Part shown: one piece after another, positions 61,564 through 64,000 of the stretch
Layout: each line of letters begins with the position of its first letter
Numbering within the stretch: position 1 is the stretch's first letter
Assembly (NCBI RefSeq): GCF_019222765.1
Contig: NZ_CP078145.1
Span: forward strand, 7,750,001 to 7,814,000
DNA length: 64,000 bases
Source of the DNA: Nocardia iowensis
Lineage (GTDB): Bacteria; Actinomycetota; Actinomycetes; Mycobacteriales; Mycobacteriaceae
Direction of reading: 5' to 3'
Program-made: the position numbers and the translations under genes
The notes under the pieces: generated by a model
Databases searched by the model: none
Seen by the model: the letters and a program-made list of their open reading frames with translations, nothing else
Told to the model about the DNA's origin: nothing

Positions 61564-63030
61564 CTAATGTACGCCCGCCATGTGCCTGCTGATCCGCGGT
61601 GCGATGGCGGCCACGATCAGTCCGGCGCAGACCGCGACGGCGCCGGTGATACCGAAGTAGGCGATTTCGTGGTCTCGGTCATAGAACCGAGCCAAAGTAC
61701 CCGACATCGACGTGCCGATGCCAACCGAGAAAAAATACAGCGCCATCATCTGTGCCCGGAAAGCTTCCGGCGCGAGTTGGGTGGTGACCGCAAGTCCGAT
61801 GGGTGAGAGCAGCAGCTCCGAGACCGCGAACCCGGCCATGACGGCGACGACGAGCAGTGCGGGAACCGTCTGGCCGCTGAATGCGGACAGCGGCACGAAC
61901 AGCAGGAACGCCAGGCCCATGCCGACCACACCGAGCGCGAATTTGCGCGGCGTGCTCGGCGCGCGTGAGCCGAGCTTGGTCCACATGAGGGCGAACAGCG
62001 GCGACAGCGCGATGATCCAGACCGGCTCGACCGAACCGATCCAGTTCGACGGCGCGGTCCAGCCGAAGACGCTCCAGTTCATCCGTTCGTCGGAGTAGAC
62101 CGCGAGCACCGTGAAGATCTGCTGGAACAGCGACCAGAACACCGCGTTGGCGATGAACAGCGGGATGAACGCGCGCACCCGGCTGCGTTCGATCGGCAGC
62201 ACCTTGGCGCTGGTGAGCATGACGACGAAGTAGATGACGGACGCGACGGCGATGACGCCGGTGGTCACCTCGGGCAGATTGTCGAGCGTCACCAGGCCGG
62301 TCACCCAGACCACCGCGACCACGACCGCGGCACCGACGAGCAGCCCGATCAGCGGACCGATCGCGCTGCGCGGCAACGGGTTCGGCACCTCACGGCCGTG
62401 GGTGCCGAGGTTGTGCCGGAAGACCACGTATTGGGCGAGGCCGAGCGCCATGCCGATCGCCGCCGCGCCGAAGCCGTAGTGGAAGCCGACGTGGTTCTGC
62501 AGCAGTCCGGTGATCAGCGGACCGCTGAACGCGCCGAGGTTGATACCGAGATAGAACAGCGTGAACCCGCCGTCGGCGCGGGCGTCACCCTTCGGATACA
62601 GCGTGCCGAGCAGCGAGGAGGCGTTGGCCTTGAGCGCGCCGCTGCCGAGTGCGACCAGCACCAGACCGACGCCGACACCGGCCAGGCCGGGCAGCACGGC
62701 GAGCGCGATGTGACCCGCCACGACCACGACGCCGCCGTAGAACACCGTCCGCTCCATGCCGAGCAGCCGGTCCGCGATCCAGCCGCCGAGCACCGTGGAC
62801 AGATAGACCAGGCCGCCGTACGCGCCGACGATGCCGACACCGGTGCTCTGCGACAGGCCGAGCCCGCCTTCGGTCGTCGAGTAGTACAGGTAGTAGCCGA
62901 GGATGGTGACCATCCCGTAGTAGGAGAACCGTTCCCAGAGCTCCACTCCGAACAGGTTGGTCAGGCCGATCGGGTGGCCGAAGAGAGTCCGTCCCGCGAC
63001 CGATTGCTCAGCCGTTGTTGCTTCCGACAT
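61564..63030 (-). CDS. POT-family proton-dependent peptide transporter
   Basis: The 488-residue membrane protein has the POT signature: ELWERFSYYGMVTILGYYLYY in helix one (ExxERFxYYG), GGWIADRLLGMERT, and FTLFYLGINLGAFSGPLITG. About 14 hydrophobic segments are visible. It imports di- and tripeptides with protons. It is followed by the amino acid permease, suggesting shared nitrogen nutrition roles. ATG 63030 is well placed. The 266 bases upstream hold its promoter and that of the divergent SRPBCC gene. Confidence 0.93.
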   Translation of the reverse strand: MSEATTAEQSVAGRTLFGHPIGLTNLFGVELWERFSYYGMVTILGYYLYYSTTEGGLGLSQSTGVGIVGAYGGLVYLSTVLGGWIADRLLGMERTVFYGGVVVVAGHIALAVLPGLAGVGVGLVLVALGSGALKANASSLLGTLYPKGDARADGGFTLFYLGINLGAFSGPLITGLLQNHVGFHYGFGAAAIGMALGLAQYVVFRHNLGTHGREVPNPLPRSAIGPLIGLLVGAAVVVAVVWVTGLVTLDNLPEVTTGVIAVASVIYFVVMLTSAKVLPIERSRVRAFIPLFIANAVFWSLFQQIFTVLAVYSDERMNWSVFGWTAPSNWIGSVEPVWIIALSPLFALMWTKLGSRAPSTPRKFALGVVGMGLAFLLFVPLSAFSGQTVPALLVVAVMAGFAVSELLLSPIGLAVTTQLAPEAFRAQMMALYFFSVGIGTSMSGTLARFYDRDHEIAYFGITGAVAVCAGLIVAAIAPRISRHMAGVH

Positions 63031-63296
63031 CCTCAGACCATCCCATGTTTCGCTCGATTCTTCGGCATCAACACCGAAATCTCGAACATCCTCGCAGCAT
63101 GCAGCGGATTACGCGACATGCAAGACTGCGAATCAGTACCGAATCCGCAGAATCGCCGCCCGACGGAGCATCGGTCCCGCCACCAGGCGAGGCGTTTCCT
63201 CCGGTCCCGGCTGGGCATCCGAGAGACACCGGGTCGCGGTGGCGAACACTCAGCCACCGCAGCGGGCCCACCCTGACGATGGAAAGTGACGCACGA

Positions 63297-63764
63297 ATGG
63301 AACCTGTGGAGATCACGGTGACCGCCTCGGTGGAGGACACGTTCGCGGTGCTGGCCGACGGCTGGCTGTACGCGCTCTGGGTGGTCGGCGCCTCGCACAT
63401 TCGCGATGTCGATGCCGGTTGGCCCGCGGTCGGGACCCGCATCCACCACAGCGTCGGCCCGTGGCCGCTGACTCTGTCCGACACCACGAAGGTGCACGAC
63501 GTGGACCCGCCGCGGATGCTGGAGTTGGAGGCGCGGCTGTGGCCGGTCGGTTCGGCGTGGATCCGGTTGGAACTGGCCGAGATCACGCCGGACAGTACCC
63601 GGGTCAGCATGTACGAACGCGCGATCAGCGGGCCCGCGACCCTGGTGCCCGACGGGGTCCAGGAATTGTTGCTGGTGCCGCGCAACAAGGAATCACTGTC
63701 GAGGCTGGCAGATCTGGTCGTCGGCCGGGCACGCAAGACCGAGGAGGAGACCCCGCGCCCATGA
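63297..63764 (+). CDS. SRPBCC (polyketide cyclase/START-like) family protein
   Basis: The 155-residue protein has the START-like pattern: EITVTASVEDTFAVLADGWLYALWVVGA, VGTRIHHSVGPWPL and WIRLELAEITPDSTRVSMYE. Such small barrels bind hydrophobic ligands; many are of unknown role. ATG 63297 has GGAAAG upstream, ATG 63279 is an alternative. Its stop overlaps the next gene (ATGA at 63761-63764). No catalytic residues are readable. Confidence 0.83.
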   Translation: MEPVEITVTASVEDTFAVLADGWLYALWVVGASHIRDVDAGWPAVGTRIHHSVGPWPLTLSDTTKVHDVDPPRMLELEARLWPVGSAWIRLELAEITPDSTRVSMYERAISGPATLVPDGVQELLLVPRNKESLSRLADLVVGRARKTEEETPRP

Positions 63765-64000
63765 GTCGCGACGACATCGCCCCGATCCCGCTACCGCAAC
63801 CACGCGGCGAACTCTCCGCCGCCGTGCTCGAGCTGCTGCGCACCGAGCCGGGACGCGGCGGCGCGTTGCCCGCGGTCGGCGACGCCGATCCGTACGGCGA
63901 CGACCTGCAGCTCGCGCTGCACACCTGCTACGAATTGCATTACCACGGAATGGATTCGGTAGACCCTGAGTGGGAGTGGGATCCGGATCTGTTGCGGCTG
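63761..64000 (+). CDS. Iron-containing redox enzyme family protein, cut by window edge
   Basis: The first 80 residues match the start of the heme-oxygenase-like iron-containing redox enzyme family common in actinobacteria: LSAAVLELLRTEPGR, then YGDDLQLALHTCYELHYHGM and VDPEWEWDPDLL. The metal ligands lie in helices, some beyond position 64000. It is translationally coupled to the SRPBCC gene. Function of the family is mostly unknown. Confidence 0.78.
   Translation, partial: MSRDDIAPIPLPQPRGELSAAVLELLRTEPGRGGALPAVGDADPYGDDLQLALHTCYELHYHGMDSVDPEWEWDPDLLRL

Overview
The window is high-GC actinobacterial DNA with short intergenic gaps, many GTG/TTG starts and long runs of ATGA/GTGA-coupled genes. 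The gene content (salicylate/dihydroxybenzoate siderophore genes, a StrR-like activator, a SARP, a RNase Z and an iron-containing redox enzyme) suggests a Nocardia-like member of the Mycobacteriales. That placement is inferred from content; no taxonomic marker gene is present.

Region 1 (1-29,040) is a siderophore-type NRPS cluster. A minus-strand operon runs from a StrR-like activator (16.3 kb) through a 2541-aa NRPS (ArCP-Cy-A-T-Cy-A[MT-like]-T), a 1375-aa NRPS (docking-Cy-A-T-TE-like), a saccharopine-dehydrogenase-like reductase, a type II thioesterase and an isochorismate synthase to an aryl-AMP ligase cut by the window edge. The three A-domains read as cysteine activators (two exact codes, one with a single change), so the predicted product is an aryl-capped tris-cysteine (thiazoline/thiazolidine) metallophore of the pyochelin/yersiniabactin/coelibactin type. 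Beside it lie a two-component system, a UbiA-type prenyltransferase, an MbtI-type salicylate synthase, a YbtX/FptX-like permease with a YbtP/YbtQ-like ABC pair, and a complete 2,3-dihydroxybenzoate set (AMP ligase, dehydrogenase, isochorismatase). Two aryl-acid routes and two aryl-AMP ligases therefore coexist.

Region 2 (29.3-40.4 kb) is mixed: a TetR regulator divergent from a family-1 glycosyltransferase, a carbamoyltransferase, a bile-acid-symporter-family transporter, small membrane proteins, a secreted M23-like peptidase with a Trp/acidic repeat tail, a small secreted protein, a HEAT-repeat protein and a second TetR regulator.

Region 3 (40.4-54.5 kb) is the most novel part. A single minus-strand operon of 11 genes, divergent from a SARP activator, encodes an aldo/keto reductase, HAD phosphatase, two GT4 glycosyltransferases, a DegT/StrS aminotransferase, PIG-L deacetylase, carbamoyltransferase, an in-frame MFS-exporter/myo-inositol-phosphate-synthase fusion, a putative acyltransferase, an ectoine-synthase-like cupin and an ATP-grasp ligase. 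Its enzyme classes parallel each step of mycothiol synthesis (Ino1, MshA, phosphatase, MshB, ligase, acyltransferase) with added amination, carbamoylation and possible amidine cyclisation. This suggests an aminocyclitol-glycoside natural product pathway that I do not recognise.

Region 4 (54.6-64 kb) holds a THUMP/Trm11-like methyltransferase, a translationally linked EF-hand/P450/EF-hand trio, a decayed thioredoxin beside a tRNA-Leu(UAA) gene, and then ordinary chromosomal genes (RNase Z, APC and POT transporters, SRPBCC protein, iron-containing redox enzyme). The tRNA and pseudogene may mark the edge of the accessory region.
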